Both the position numbers and the translations under genes were made by a program. Below, piece after piece: positions 43,449 through 51,813 of a stretch of 64,000 nucleotides of DNA. The stretch comes from Cloacibacterium caeni (GTDB lineage Bacteria; Bacteroidota; Bacteroidia; Flavobacteriales; Weeksellaceae), in NCBI RefSeq assembly GCF_907163105.1, contig NZ_OU015321.1:2495001-2559000 (forward strand), in the 5' to 3' direction. Position 1 is the first letter of the stretch. Every line of letters begins with the position of its first letter. The notes under the pieces were generated by a model. It made no database searches and had not been told where the DNA came from. It worked only from the letters and a program-made list of their open reading frames with translations.

Positions 43449-45827
43449 TTAAAATTTGAAGTATTTTCTTGATCTTAACCATGTTGATAATGAGGTAAAT
43501 GCAACTACACTTATCGAGCTTAAAGGCATCAAAATTGCAGCAAACAAAGGAGACATTTCACCGAGAACTGCTGCAGTTAAACCTACCACATTATATAGAA
43601 AACTAACCCCAAATGTTAATTTTACAATGATCATAGCATCTTTTGTGAGTGCAAAATAGTCATGCAACTTTGTCAAAACACCTCCGTTCATGATGACATC
43701 TGAACTTGGAGTGAAAGAATTGGTGTCATCTGCAATCGCAATTCCTATGTTACTTTGTTTCAGCGCACCTGCATCATTTAATCCATCTCCAAGCATCGCT
43801 ACTTTTTTCCCTTGATCTTGTAAAGATTTGATATACTCTAACTTATCTTCCGGAGATTGACTAAATCTCATTTCAGTGATATTTGGAATAAGATTTTTAA
43901 GTGTTTGCTCTTCTGAAGAATTATCTCCACTTAATACATGGATTTTATAATCTTTCAGTTCTTTTGCCATTTCAGCTAAACCATCTCTGTATTCATTTTT
44001 GAAGATGTATTTTCCTAAAAACTCACCATCTCTTTCTATGTAAACGGCAGTTTCTAGTGATTTAGCTTCTTGATGAGTGAATTTTGCAGAACCAATTTTG
44101 TAAACTTTTCCTCTTACTGTGGCTTCGTAACCTTTTCCGGCGGTTTCTTTGAAGTTTTCAATCGGTAAATATTCATCTTCTACTTCTAAAAATTCGTAAA
44201 GCGATTTAGAAAGCGGATGGTTAGAATTTTTGAGTAAAGATTTTATGTTTTTTAAATCAAATTCAGCGATTTCTTGACCTTCAAAACTGATGTTGGCTTT
44301 TTTGTTATAAGTAATTGTTCCCGTTTTGTCAAAAACCAAAGCATCAATTTTTGCCATTTTTTCAATGGTGTGAGCATCTTTCACATACATTTTATTTCTG
44401 CCCAAAATTCTCATGATATGTCCCATCGTAAATGGAGTAGAAAGCGCCAATGCACATGGACAGGCAACAATCAAAATCGCAGAAACCACTTGGAACATTT
44501 TTTCAAAATCTATTTGATACCAATAAATTCCAGCAAGAAGCGTAATTCCTAAAATAATAAAAGTGAAATATTTTGAAATTTCATTCACCAAAGTATCGAG
44601 TCCTAATTCTTCTTTTCTGAAGGCTTCTTTATTCCAAAGTTGAGTTAAATAACTTTGGTTGACGGTTTTGATGACTTCTAGTTCTAGGATAGAACCAATT
44701 TGTTTCCCTCCTGCAAAAATTTTATCGCCAGGATTTTTGGTAATCGTAGCACTTTCACCAGTAATGAAACTATTGTCTATATTTCCTTCGCCATTAATTA
44801 AAACCGCATCTACAGGAATAATTTCTTGGTTTCTTACTAAAATTCTATCGCCAACTTTAATGTCAGAAAGTAAAATATTTTGTTGTTGTCCCCCAAAATC
44901 TACTTTGGTTACTGCAATTGGATAAAAAGATTTGTAATCTCTATCATACGAAAGTGCAGAATAAGTTCTCTTTTGAAAAATTTTACCCAACAACATGAAG
45001 AATAACAACCCACAAAGCGTATCAAAATATCCAGGACCGTAATTGGTCGCGATTTCGTAGACACTTCTAAAGAATAAAACCAGAATTCCTAAGACAATCG
45101 GGACGTCTATATTTACAATTTTATTTTTCAAACCAAACCATGCAGATTTGTAATAATCTGATGCAGAGTACACTACCACTGGAATGGAAAGTAAGAATGT
45201 TAAAAATCTGAAAAACGGCGCAAACTCTTCTAACCAGAAATCTACGGAAGAACCCGTGTTTAAATATTCTGGGAACGCAAACATCATCGCATTTCCGAAT
45301 GCAAATCCTGCAACTGCCACTTTTATCGTGAGGCTTCTGTCTACTGCGGCTTCTTTTTTGTCTGCAGTTTCTAATGAAATCACAGGTTTATAACCAAGAT
45401 TCGTCAAGAATTTTGCCAGTTCACTCAGAGGTAATTCATTTTGGTTGAAAGAAACCTGTAGTGTTTTCTTGGTGAAATTTACCTGAGAATATCTAATATT
45501 CGTATTTAAATCTTGTAAACTCTCTAATAACCAAATACAAGAGCTACAGTGAATCACAGGGATTTTAAAGGTGACTACACTGGTATTCCCTTCAGAAAAA
45601 TCTACTACTTTTTCGAAAATTTCTGGAGTGTCTAAATAATCAAATTGAGAAAGATTTTCGTCTGGTCTAATTCCAGAATTTTTATTTAATTCATAAAAAT
45701 TTCCGAGATTATTTGCATTAAGAATTTCATAAACAGATTTGCATCCGTTACAACAAAATGCCTTCTCATCGAAGAAAATTCTATCTTTATCTATTTCTTG
45801 TCCACAATGGAAACAATTTTCTGCCAT
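43449..45827 (-). CDS. ccoI: Copper-transporting P1B-type ATPase for cbb3 assembly (CcoI/FixI)
   Basis: A 792-residue heavy-metal P-type ATPase. The N-terminus has a Cys-rich metal-binding segment (C5, C8, C25, C26, C29), then an HMA-like domain with CSSC at 94-97. The transport core has TGES at 356-359, CPC at 456-458 in the membrane and the phosphorylated Asp500 in DKTGT. The C-terminal hinge is GDGLNDAG. The Cys-rich N-terminus and location upstream of ccoS mark it as the copper exporter that supplies CuB to CcoN, distinct from detoxifying CopA. It is divergent from the Crp/Fnr gene. Confidence 0.94.
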   Translation of the reverse strand: MAENCFHCGQEIDKDRIFFDEKAFCCNGCKSVYEILNANNLGNFYELNKNSGIRPDENLSQFDYLDTPEIFEKVVDFSEGNTSVVTFKIPVIHCSSCIWLLESLQDLNTNIRYSQVNFTKKTLQVSFNQNELPLSELAKFLTNLGYKPVISLETADKKEAAVDRSLTIKVAVAGFAFGNAMMFAFPEYLNTGSSVDFWLEEFAPFFRFLTFLLSIPVVVYSASDYYKSAWFGLKNKIVNIDVPIVLGILVLFFRSVYEIATNYGPGYFDTLCGLLFFMLLGKIFQKRTYSALSYDRDYKSFYPIAVTKVDFGGQQQNILLSDIKVGDRILVRNQEIIPVDAVLINGEGNIDNSFITGESATITKNPGDKIFAGGKQIGSILELEVIKTVNQSYLTQLWNKEAFRKEELGLDTLVNEISKYFTFIILGITLLAGIYWYQIDFEKMFQVVSAILIVACPCALALSTPFTMGHIMRILGRNKMYVKDAHTIEKMAKIDALVFDKTGTITYNKKANISFEGQEIAEFDLKNIKSLLKNSNHPLSKSLYEFLEVEDEYLPIENFKETAGKGYEATVRGKVYKIGSAKFTHQEAKSLETAVYIERDGEFLGKYIFKNEYRDGLAEMAKELKDYKIHVLSGDNSSEEQTLKNLIPNITEMRFSQSPEDKLEYIKSLQDQGKKVAMLGDGLNDAGALKQSNIGIAIADDTNSFTPSSDVIMNGGVLTKLHDYFALTKDAMIIVKLTFGVSFLYNVVGLTAAVLGEMSPLFAAILMPLSSISVVAFTSLSTWLRSRKYFKF

Positions 45828-45845
45828 CTGCTTTTGTTAAATGTG

Positions 45846-45853
45846 CAAAAATA
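45846..45853 (-). promoter_or_regulatory. -7 box upstream of ccoI
   Basis: The minus strand reads TATTTTTG, 18 bp before the ccoI start. No clear -33 element is seen. Confidence 0.5.
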
Positions 45854-45890
45854 ATACAAAAATTCTTTATGATTAATAAGAAAAAAATGA

Positions 45891-45898
45891 TAATTTTG
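45891..45898 (+). promoter_or_regulatory. -7 box upstream of the Crp/Fnr gene
   Basis: TAATTTTG lies 26 bp before the start codon, so this gene and ccoI diverge from a 97-bp region. Confidence 0.5.
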
Positions 45899-45924
45899 CT
45901 GACGAAAATCATAAAAATTCATCT

Positions 45925-46638
45925 ATGTCTTTAGAAAAACAAATTTTTATTGAAAACAAGTTTCTAAGTGTTTTTAATGACAAGGCTTTTAAGGAAATTC
46001 TATCTAAAGAAGATTACACTAAATATATCAATGCTAAGCAAACTCTTTTCTTTAATAAAGGAGAATCTCTTTTCGAGGAAGGAAGAAATGTAGAAGGTGT
46101 TTTTTTTATAGAAAGTGGTACAGCAAAACTTTATAAACTAGGTTTTAATAGAAAAGAACAAATCTTAAGATTCATCAAAGAAGGTGATATTATTGGTTAT
46201 AGAGCATTGTTAATTGGTGAAGCTTATCAAGCAACTGCTGAAGCGATGAGCGATTTACAAGCTACTTATATTCCTGCGGATGTATTTCTTCATTTGTTAG
46301 AAGTAGACCCTCAGTTGTCTTTTGCAATGCTTCAGAAAATCTCTTTCGAATTGGGCGAAAGTTCTAATACGGTAACTTTCTTGGCTCAAAAAACAGTAAG
46401 AGAAAGATTAGCAGAAGTGCTTCTTCTTCTAGAGCAGAAATTAGGAACAGACCCAGAAGGTTTTATCAAAATTTCTTTAACAAGAGAAGAAATTGCTAAC
46501 TTAATCGGAACTGCTACAGAAAGTGCCATAAGATTAATCTCAGAATTTAAACAAGACAACTACATAGAAGTGGAAGGAAGAAACTTAAAAATCTTAAACC
46601 ACGAAAAACTAAGAAAATTAGGACACGTAGTTTTATAA
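45925..46638 (+). CDS. Crp/Fnr family transcriptional regulator
   Basis: A 237-residue regulator with an N-terminal cyclic-nucleotide-binding fold (about 30-150; FNKGESLFEEGRNVEGVFFIESG) and a C-terminal winged helix (about 165-230; SLTREEIANLIGTATESAIRLISEF). It contains no cysteine at all, so it cannot carry the oxygen-sensing iron-sulfur cluster of Fnr. The signal is therefore unknown. Divergence from ccoI and the cbb3 operon suggests that it controls the oxidase genes; this is inferred from position only. A terminator follows at 46645-46674. Confidence 0.92.
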   Translation: MSLEKQIFIENKFLSVFNDKAFKEILSKEDYTKYINAKQTLFFNKGESLFEEGRNVEGVFFIESGTAKLYKLGFNRKEQILRFIKEGDIIGYRALLIGEAYQATAEAMSDLQATYIPADVFLHLLEVDPQLSFAMLQKISFELGESSNTVTFLAQKTVRERLAEVLLLLEQKLGTDPEGFIKISLTREEIANLIGTATESAIRLISEFKQDNYIEVEGRNLKILNHEKLRKLGHVVL

Positions 46639-46644
46639 AAATTA

Positions 46645-46674
46645 AAAATGTCGACCGCGAGTCGGCATTTTTTT
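46645..46674 (+). terminator. Terminator after the Crp/Fnr gene
   Basis: AAATG-CGAC pairs with GTCG-CATTT (one G-T pair) around CGCGA, followed by a T-run. Confidence 0.82.
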
Positions 46675-46702
46675 ATACTTTTACTCTTTAAAATTTATTC
46701 CC

Positions 46703-47518
46703 ATGTCAGTACATTCCGAAATTAAAAAAGTAACGACCGAAACCTTACGAAAAATGAAATTCGATAAGGAAAAAATCACAATGCTTACTGCTTATGATTA
46801 TACCACTGCCAAAATGGTAGATGCAGGTGGAGTAGATGCTATTTTAATTGGAGATTCGGCGGCGAATGTAATGGCAGGTCACGAAACTACTTTGCCCATT
46901 ACTTTAGATCAAATGATTTATCATGCTCAGTGCGTAGTAAGAGGAGTAGATAGAGCATTAGTAGTTGCAGATTTACCATTCGGAACGTATCAGTCAGATC
47001 CGCAAAAAGCGTTGGAATCTGGGGTAAGAATGATGAAAGAATCTGGAGCTCATGCTGTTAAAATAGAAGGTGGCGAAGAAATCGCAGATTCTGTTTCTAG
47101 ATTAATCAATGCTGGAATTCCAGTAATGGGACATTTAGGTTTAACACCACAATCTATTTATCAATTTGGAACTTATAAAGTTCGTGCTAAAGAAGATGCA
47201 GAAGCCGAAAAACTAATAAAAGACGCTAAAATTTTAGAAGAACTGGGTTGTTTTGCTTTAGTTTTAGAAAAAATTCCTGCTGACTTGGCGAAGAAAGTTT
47301 CAGAAAGTATTTCTATTCCAACGATAGGAATTGGAGCTGGACCAGATTGTGACGGTCAAGTTCTGGTTTATCATGATATGGTGGGAATGAATAAAGGATT
47401 TTCGCCGAAATTTTTAAGAAGATATTTAGACCTTTATACAGAAATTACAGGTGCTGTTTCGCAGTATGTAAAAGATGTGAAAGACGTTTCCTTCCCGAAT
47501 AAGAACGAAAGTTACTAG
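46703..47518 (+). CDS. panB: 3-methyl-2-oxobutanoate hydroxymethyltransferase
   Basis: PanB makes ketopantoate from 2-oxoisovalerate and methylenetetrahydrofolate, the first committed step of pantothenate synthesis. The 271-residue TIM barrel shows MLTAYDYTTAKMVD, the metal-binding LIGDSAANV, HLGLTPQS and the GIGAGPDCDGQVL loop. It is full length, monocistronic and closed by a terminator. The CoA pathway continues with coaBC at 7955; panC and panD are not in the window. Confidence 0.95.
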   Translation: MSVHSEIKKVTTETLRKMKFDKEKITMLTAYDYTTAKMVDAGGVDAILIGDSAANVMAGHETTLPITLDQMIYHAQCVVRGVDRALVVADLPFGTYQSDPQKALESGVRMMKESGAHAVKIEGGEEIADSVSRLINAGIPVMGHLGLTPQSIYQFGTYKVRAKEDAEAEKLIKDAKILEELGCFALVLEKIPADLAKKVSESISIPTIGIGAGPDCDGQVLVYHDMVGMNKGFSPKFLRRYLDLYTEITGAVSQYVKDVKDVSFPNKNESY

Positions 47519-47525
47519 ATAAATA

Positions 47526-47554
47526 AAAAGTTGAGTTTTTTGCTCAACTTTTTT
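47526..47554 (+). terminator. Terminator after panB
   Basis: AAAAGTTGAG pairs with CTCAACTTTT, followed by T. Confidence 0.85.
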
Positions 47555-47577
47555 TATTTTTATGGAAAATTAAAACC

Positions 47578-48468
47578 ATGAAAAAACTTTCTTTATTGTT
47601 CACGTTAATTTCTTTTTGTGTTTTCTCTCAGGAAAAGAAATTTATCACTCCAGATTTACCCAAAAATCAAGTTTACCAGTATCACATTTCTTCGGCATCT
47701 TCTCTTAAATCACCAAAAGGTAAATCATATCACGCTCCATTTACAGTGAATCAAGATGTAGAAGTGACTTATCTTTTTAATGATGGAAATGATAAAATTT
47801 TCAGTTGGAAAATCATCAATTATGAACATCTGCATGAAGGAATAAAAGATGAGAAAAACGATTGTGGTTGCAATAAAGTAGCTTACCGAAATCAGGTGTC
47901 CGTTTACTTTAGAACAGATTCTTTAGGTGCTTATAAAAAAATAAATAATCTGTCTCAAGTAAGAGAAAATCTCTTGAAAAACATTGCAGAACAAGAAAAA
48001 CAGTTGAGCAAAAAAGATAAAAATATTTTTGAAAAGGTTAAAAGATATCCAGAAGGTGTAATTTCTAGCATAGAAGAAGATATAATTATTTTCTCAAGAT
48101 ATTTTGGCATAGAAAATAAAAATTCGGTGAATACTCTTTTTGCCAGAAGAAATAATTTTCCATTTGGAATAAAAAGCAAGCCTTTTAAAGTGGTTTTGTC
48201 TGTTTTGAGTGAAGAAAAAGACTTGAAAATCAATGTCAAAAACGAGTTTGATAAAAATAAAGCCGAAGATGACGACTATAATATCTTTAGATTTAACCAA
48301 GATGTGGAAAAGGAAAAGAAACATTATCAATTAATTGCTGATGAAGTATATGTTTTTTCTAAAGAAAATTTCCGACTTTTGTCAGCTAAATTAACAGCTA
48401 AAGAAATTAGTAATTTTCATAATGATGGAATATATGATTATCAATATTCTATCACTCAAAAAGAATAA
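47578..48468 (+). CDS. Secreted protein of unknown function
   Basis: A 296-residue protein with a signal peptide (about 1-17, ending CVFSQ). The mature protein is lysine-rich and soluble, with a CGC pair (EKNDCGCNKVAYR) near residue 98 and no recognisable domain. It resembles many periplasmic Flavobacteriia proteins that lack assigned functions. Its stop overlaps the start of the RluA gene by one base (TAATG), so the two are translationally linked, though no functional link is evident. Confidence 0.75.
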   Translation: MKKLSLLFTLISFCVFSQEKKFITPDLPKNQVYQYHISSASSLKSPKGKSYHAPFTVNQDVEVTYLFNDGNDKIFSWKIINYEHLHEGIKDEKNDCGCNKVAYRNQVSVYFRTDSLGAYKKINNLSQVRENLLKNIAEQEKQLSKKDKNIFEKVKRYPEGVISSIEEDIIIFSRYFGIENKNSVNTLFARRNNFPFGIKSKPFKVVLSVLSEEKDLKINVKNEFDKNKAEDDDYNIFRFNQDVEKEKKHYQLIADEVYVFSKENFRLLSAKLTAKEISNFHNDGIYDYQYSITQKE

Positions 48469-49172
48469 TGCAAAACTCGAATTCAAATATCGCTTCTCAA
48501 ATCCTCTACGAAGACAATCACCTTCTTGTCATCAATAAAAAAGTTGGGCAATTGGTGCAAGGTGATAAAACTGGCGACGAATCTCTTTTAGAATCCATTA
48601 AAAATTTCATTAAAATAAGAGATAATAAACCCGGAAATGTTTACCTAGGTTTGGTTCATAGAATTGATAGGCCAACTTCTGGTTTAGTAATCTATGCCAA
48701 AACTTCTAAAGCGCTTTCTCGTCTTACACAAATGGTAAAAAACCGTGAAATTAAGAAAACATATTGGGCAGTTGTAGCCAAGGAAATGATTCCGCCTTCT
48801 CAAAGATTGGTTCATTATCTCAAAAAAAATGAGAAAAATAACAAAGCAATTGTTTTCCCAAAACCAACTGAAGGTGCAAAGGAAGCGATTCTTACTTATA
48901 ATCTTATCAAAGCGCTAGACAATTATCTTCTCCTCGAGATTGATTTAGAAACAGGAAGACATCACCAAATCAGAGCACAATTATCTAAAAACGGAACGCC
49001 CATAAAAGGAGATTTAAAATATGGTTCGCCACGTTCTAATCCTGATGGAGGTATTCATTTACATGCTAGAAAATTAGAATTTATTCACCCGGTAACGAAA
49101 GAAAATATAGAAATTACGGCGCCAGTTCCTCAGAATGATGCCGTTTGGCGTGCTTGCGAAGAAAATTTTTAA
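48468..49172 (+). CDS. RluA-family RNA pseudouridine synthase
   Basis: A 234-residue pseudouridine synthase. The catalytic motif is HRIDRPTSGLVIYAKT near residue 65, containing the nucleophilic Asp. Downstream are KKTYWAVV and the ETGRHHQIRAQL block. It lacks an S4 domain, so it is a short RluA/RluC-type enzyme; the modified site in rRNA or tRNA cannot be told from sequence. It overlaps the secreted-protein gene by one base. Confidence 0.9.
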   Translation: MQNSNSNIASQILYEDNHLLVINKKVGQLVQGDKTGDESLLESIKNFIKIRDNKPGNVYLGLVHRIDRPTSGLVIYAKTSKALSRLTQMVKNREIKKTYWAVVAKEMIPPSQRLVHYLKKNEKNNKAIVFPKPTEGAKEAILTYNLIKALDNYLLLEIDLETGRHHQIRAQLSKNGTPIKGDLKYGSPRSNPDGGIHLHARKLEFIHPVTKENIEITAPVPQNDAVWRACEENF

Positions 49173-49201
49173 TTTTATATAAATCAAAAATATTGCAAAA
49201 T

Positions 49202-49231
49202 AAAAACCACCCGAATTTTCGAGTGGTTTTT
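49202..49231. terminator. Bidirectional terminator between the RluA gene and acnA
   Basis: AAACCAC-C-CGA pairs with TCG-A-GTGGTTT (one mismatch), with A and T runs on the two sides. Confidence 0.82.
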
Positions 49232-49251
49232 TAGTATTTATGAAAAAAAGC

Positions 49252-51525
49252 TTATGCTTTTTTAGCTTCTTCAGCAATTAGATTAAGCGCAGAACCTGCT
49301 TTGAACCAACCAATTTGTTGTTCGTTATAAGTGTGGTTTGCTAAGATAGTTTCAGTAGTACCATCTTTATGTGTAATCTGAATTTGAAGTGGAGTATTCG
49401 GTGCGAAACCTTCTAGATTTAAGAAATCAAAAGTATCATCTTCTTGGATTTTATCATAATCCTCAGCATTTACGAAAGTTAATGCAAGCATACCTTGTTT
49501 CTTAAGGTTCGTTTCGTGAATTCTCGCGAAAGATTTTACCAAAACGGCTTTCACGCCCAGATGTCTTGGTTCCATTGCAGCGTGCTCTCTTGAAGAACCT
49601 TCTCCGTAGTTTTGGTCTCCTACTACAATTGAAGGAACACTAGCAGCTTTGTAAGCTCTTTGTACTGCAGGAACTTCACCGTATTCTCCAGTTAATTGGT
49701 TTTTAACTCTGTTCGTTTCTTTGTTAAAAAAGTTAACAGCACCAATCAACATATTGTTAGAAATGTTATCTAAGTGACCTCTGTATTTTAACCAAGGACC
49801 AGCCATAGAAATATGGTCAGTAGTACATTTTCCTTCAGCTTTGATGAGGAGTTTAGCACCTGTAATATTTTTACCATCCCAAGGTTGGAAAGGTTCTAAT
49901 AACTGTAATCTATCTGAAGTAGGAGAAACAATTACTTGAACAGCAGAACCGTCTTCCGCAGGAGCTTGGTAGCCGTTATCTTCTACGTCAAATCCTTTTG
50001 CTGGAAGTTCAGAACCTTTAGGTTCGTCTAGTTTTACTTGTTCACCATTTTGGTTGGTTAATGTATCTGTAATTGGGTTGAAGTCTAATCTTCCAGAAAT
50101 TGCAACAGCAGCTACCATTTCAGGAGAAGCTACGAAAGCGTGAGTATTTGGGTTACCATCTGCTCTTTTTGCAAAGTTTCTGTTGAAAGAGTGAATAATA
50201 GAGTTTTTCTCTTGTTTTTCAGCGCCTTCTCTATCCCATTGTCCGATACAAGGTCCACAAGCGTTGGTAAAGATTCTAGAATTTTCAAATTTTTTGAAAG
50301 TATCAATTAATCCGTCTCTTTCTGCAGTATATCTTACCTGTTCAGAACCTGGGTTAATTCCTAAAATAGCTTTTGGTTTTACCCCTTTTGCTACAGCGTC
50401 TTCTACAATAGAAGCGGCTCTAGATAAATCTTCGTATGATGAGTTGGTACAAGAACCAATTAAAGCCCATTCTATATCTAGAGGCCAGTCATTTGCAATA
50501 GCTTTATCTCTCATTTCAGCAACTGGAGTTGCTAAGTCTGGAGTAAAAGGACCATTAAGATGAGGTGTTAATTCAGAAAGGTTAATTTCAATTACTTGGT
50601 CGAAATATTTTTCTGGTTCTGCGTACACTTCAGCATCACCAGTTAAATGTTCAGCGATTTTATCAGCAGCATCTACTACTTCTTGTCTTCCTGTTGCAGC
50701 AAGATATCTTCTCATAGAATCATCATAACCGAAAGTAGAAGTGGTAGCGCCAATTTCTGCACCCATGTTACAGATAGTTCCTTTTCCTGTTGCAGAAAGA
50801 GATACCGCTCCTTCTCCAAAATATTCTACAATAGCACCAGTTCCACCTTTTACAGTAAGAATTCCTGCTACTTTTAGGATTACGTCTTTAGCTGAAGTCC
50901 AACCGTTTAGCTTACCAGTAAGTTTTACACCAATTAGTTTAGGCATTTTAAGTTCCCAAGCCATTCCAGCCATTACGTCTACTGCATCAGCTCCTCCAAC
51001 TCCAATTGCTACCATTCCTAATCCACCTGCATTTACAGTGTGAGAGTCGGTACCAATCATCATTCCACCAGGGAAAGCATAATTTTCTAAAACTACTTGG
51101 TGAATAATACCAGCGCCTGGTTTCCAGAAGCCGATACCATATTTGTTACAAATAGAAGAAAGGAAGTTGAAAACTTCGTTATTTTTATTCAGTGCTTCTT
51201 GTAAATCTTTATCAGCTCCAATTTTAGCTTGAATTAAGTGATCAGCGTGAACTGTAGAAGGAACGGCAACTTTAGCTTTTCCTGCTTGCATAAACTGTAA
51301 AAGCGCCATTTGCGCAGTTGCATCTTGCATTGCAACTCTATCCGGAGCGAAATCTACATAAGAATTTCCTCTTTCGTAAGCTTCTGTAGCATTACCTTGC
51401 CAAAGGTGAGCGTAAAGAATTTTTTCAGCGAGTGTAAGAGGTTTTTGTACTACTTGTCTTGCTGCAGCAATTCTTTCAGGGTAGCGCTCATACACTTTTT
51501 TGATCATGTTAATGTCGAATGTCAT
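49252..51525 (-). CDS. acnA: Aconitate hydratase, mitochondrial-like type
   Basis: Aconitase converts citrate to isocitrate in the TCA cycle. This 757-residue protein is the mitochondrial-type form, with cluster cysteines in [11 protein letters not shown] and [12 protein letters not shown]. The C-terminal swivel domain has the [17 protein letters not shown] loop. It is separated from the second aconitase by 288 bp. Gene symbols for this clade vary. The enzyme cluster is oxygen-labile. Confidence 0.93.
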   Translation of the reverse strand: MTFDINMIKKVYERYPERIAAARQVVQKPLTLAEKILYAHLWQGNATEAYERGNSYVDFAPDRVAMQDATAQMALLQFMQAGKAKVAVPSTVHADHLIQAKIGADKDLQEALNKNNEVFNFLSSICNKYGIGFWKPGAGIIHQVVLENYAFPGGMMIGTDSHTVNAGGLGMVAIGVGGADAVDVMAGMAWELKMPKLIGVKLTGKLNGWTSAKDVILKVAGILTVKGGTGAIVEYFGEGAVSLSATGKGTICNMGAEIGATTSTFGYDDSMRRYLAATGRQEVVDAADKIAEHLTGDAEVYAEPEKYFDQVIEINLSELTPHLNGPFTPDLATPVAEMRDKAIANDWPLDIEWALIGSCTNSSYEDLSRAASIVEDAVAKGVKPKAILGINPGSEQVRYTAERDGLIDTFKKFENSRIFTNACGPCIGQWDREGAEKQEKNSIIHSFNRNFAKRADGNPNTHAFVASPEMVAAVAISGRLDFNPITDTLTNQNGEQVKLDEPKGSELPAKGFDVEDNGYQAPAEDGSAVQVIVSPTSDRLQLLEPFQPWDGKNITGAKLLIKAEGKCTTDHISMAGPWLKYRGHLDNISNNMLIGAVNFFNKETNRVKNQLTGEYGEVPAVQRAYKAASVPSIVVGDQNYGEGSSREHAAMEPRHLGVKAVLVKSFARIHETNLKKQGMLALTFVNAEDYDKIQEDDTFDFLNLEGFAPNTPLQIQITHKDGTTETILANHTYNEQQIGWFKAGSALNLIAEEAKKA

Positions 51526-51748
51526 ATCTATTTATTTTTTGTTTAAAGTTTGCATTTGGGAATCAAATGACAGGATAATGATGTTATTATTCTCCATCAA
51601 ATTCTATTCCTACAGGATTGATAAGATATTAAAATAGTCTATGTTTTGAATTTTTAATAGCTATTAATTCACATTTGAAATTGAATTTTATGTAAGGCTA
51701 AAATTAATATTATTTTATGAAATGTAATATTTTAGGATAAAAAAAATT

Positions 51749-51774
51749 GGAAGACTTCTCAAGAAATCTTCCAT
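51749..51774 (-). terminator. Terminator of acnB
   Basis: TGGAAGA-TTCT pairs with AGAA-TCTTCCA. On the minus strand an A/T tract with many T follows. Confidence 0.78.
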
Positions 51775-51813
51775 TTTGTATTTAAAAGCCTTTCGACTTT
51801 AGTTTACAATGTA

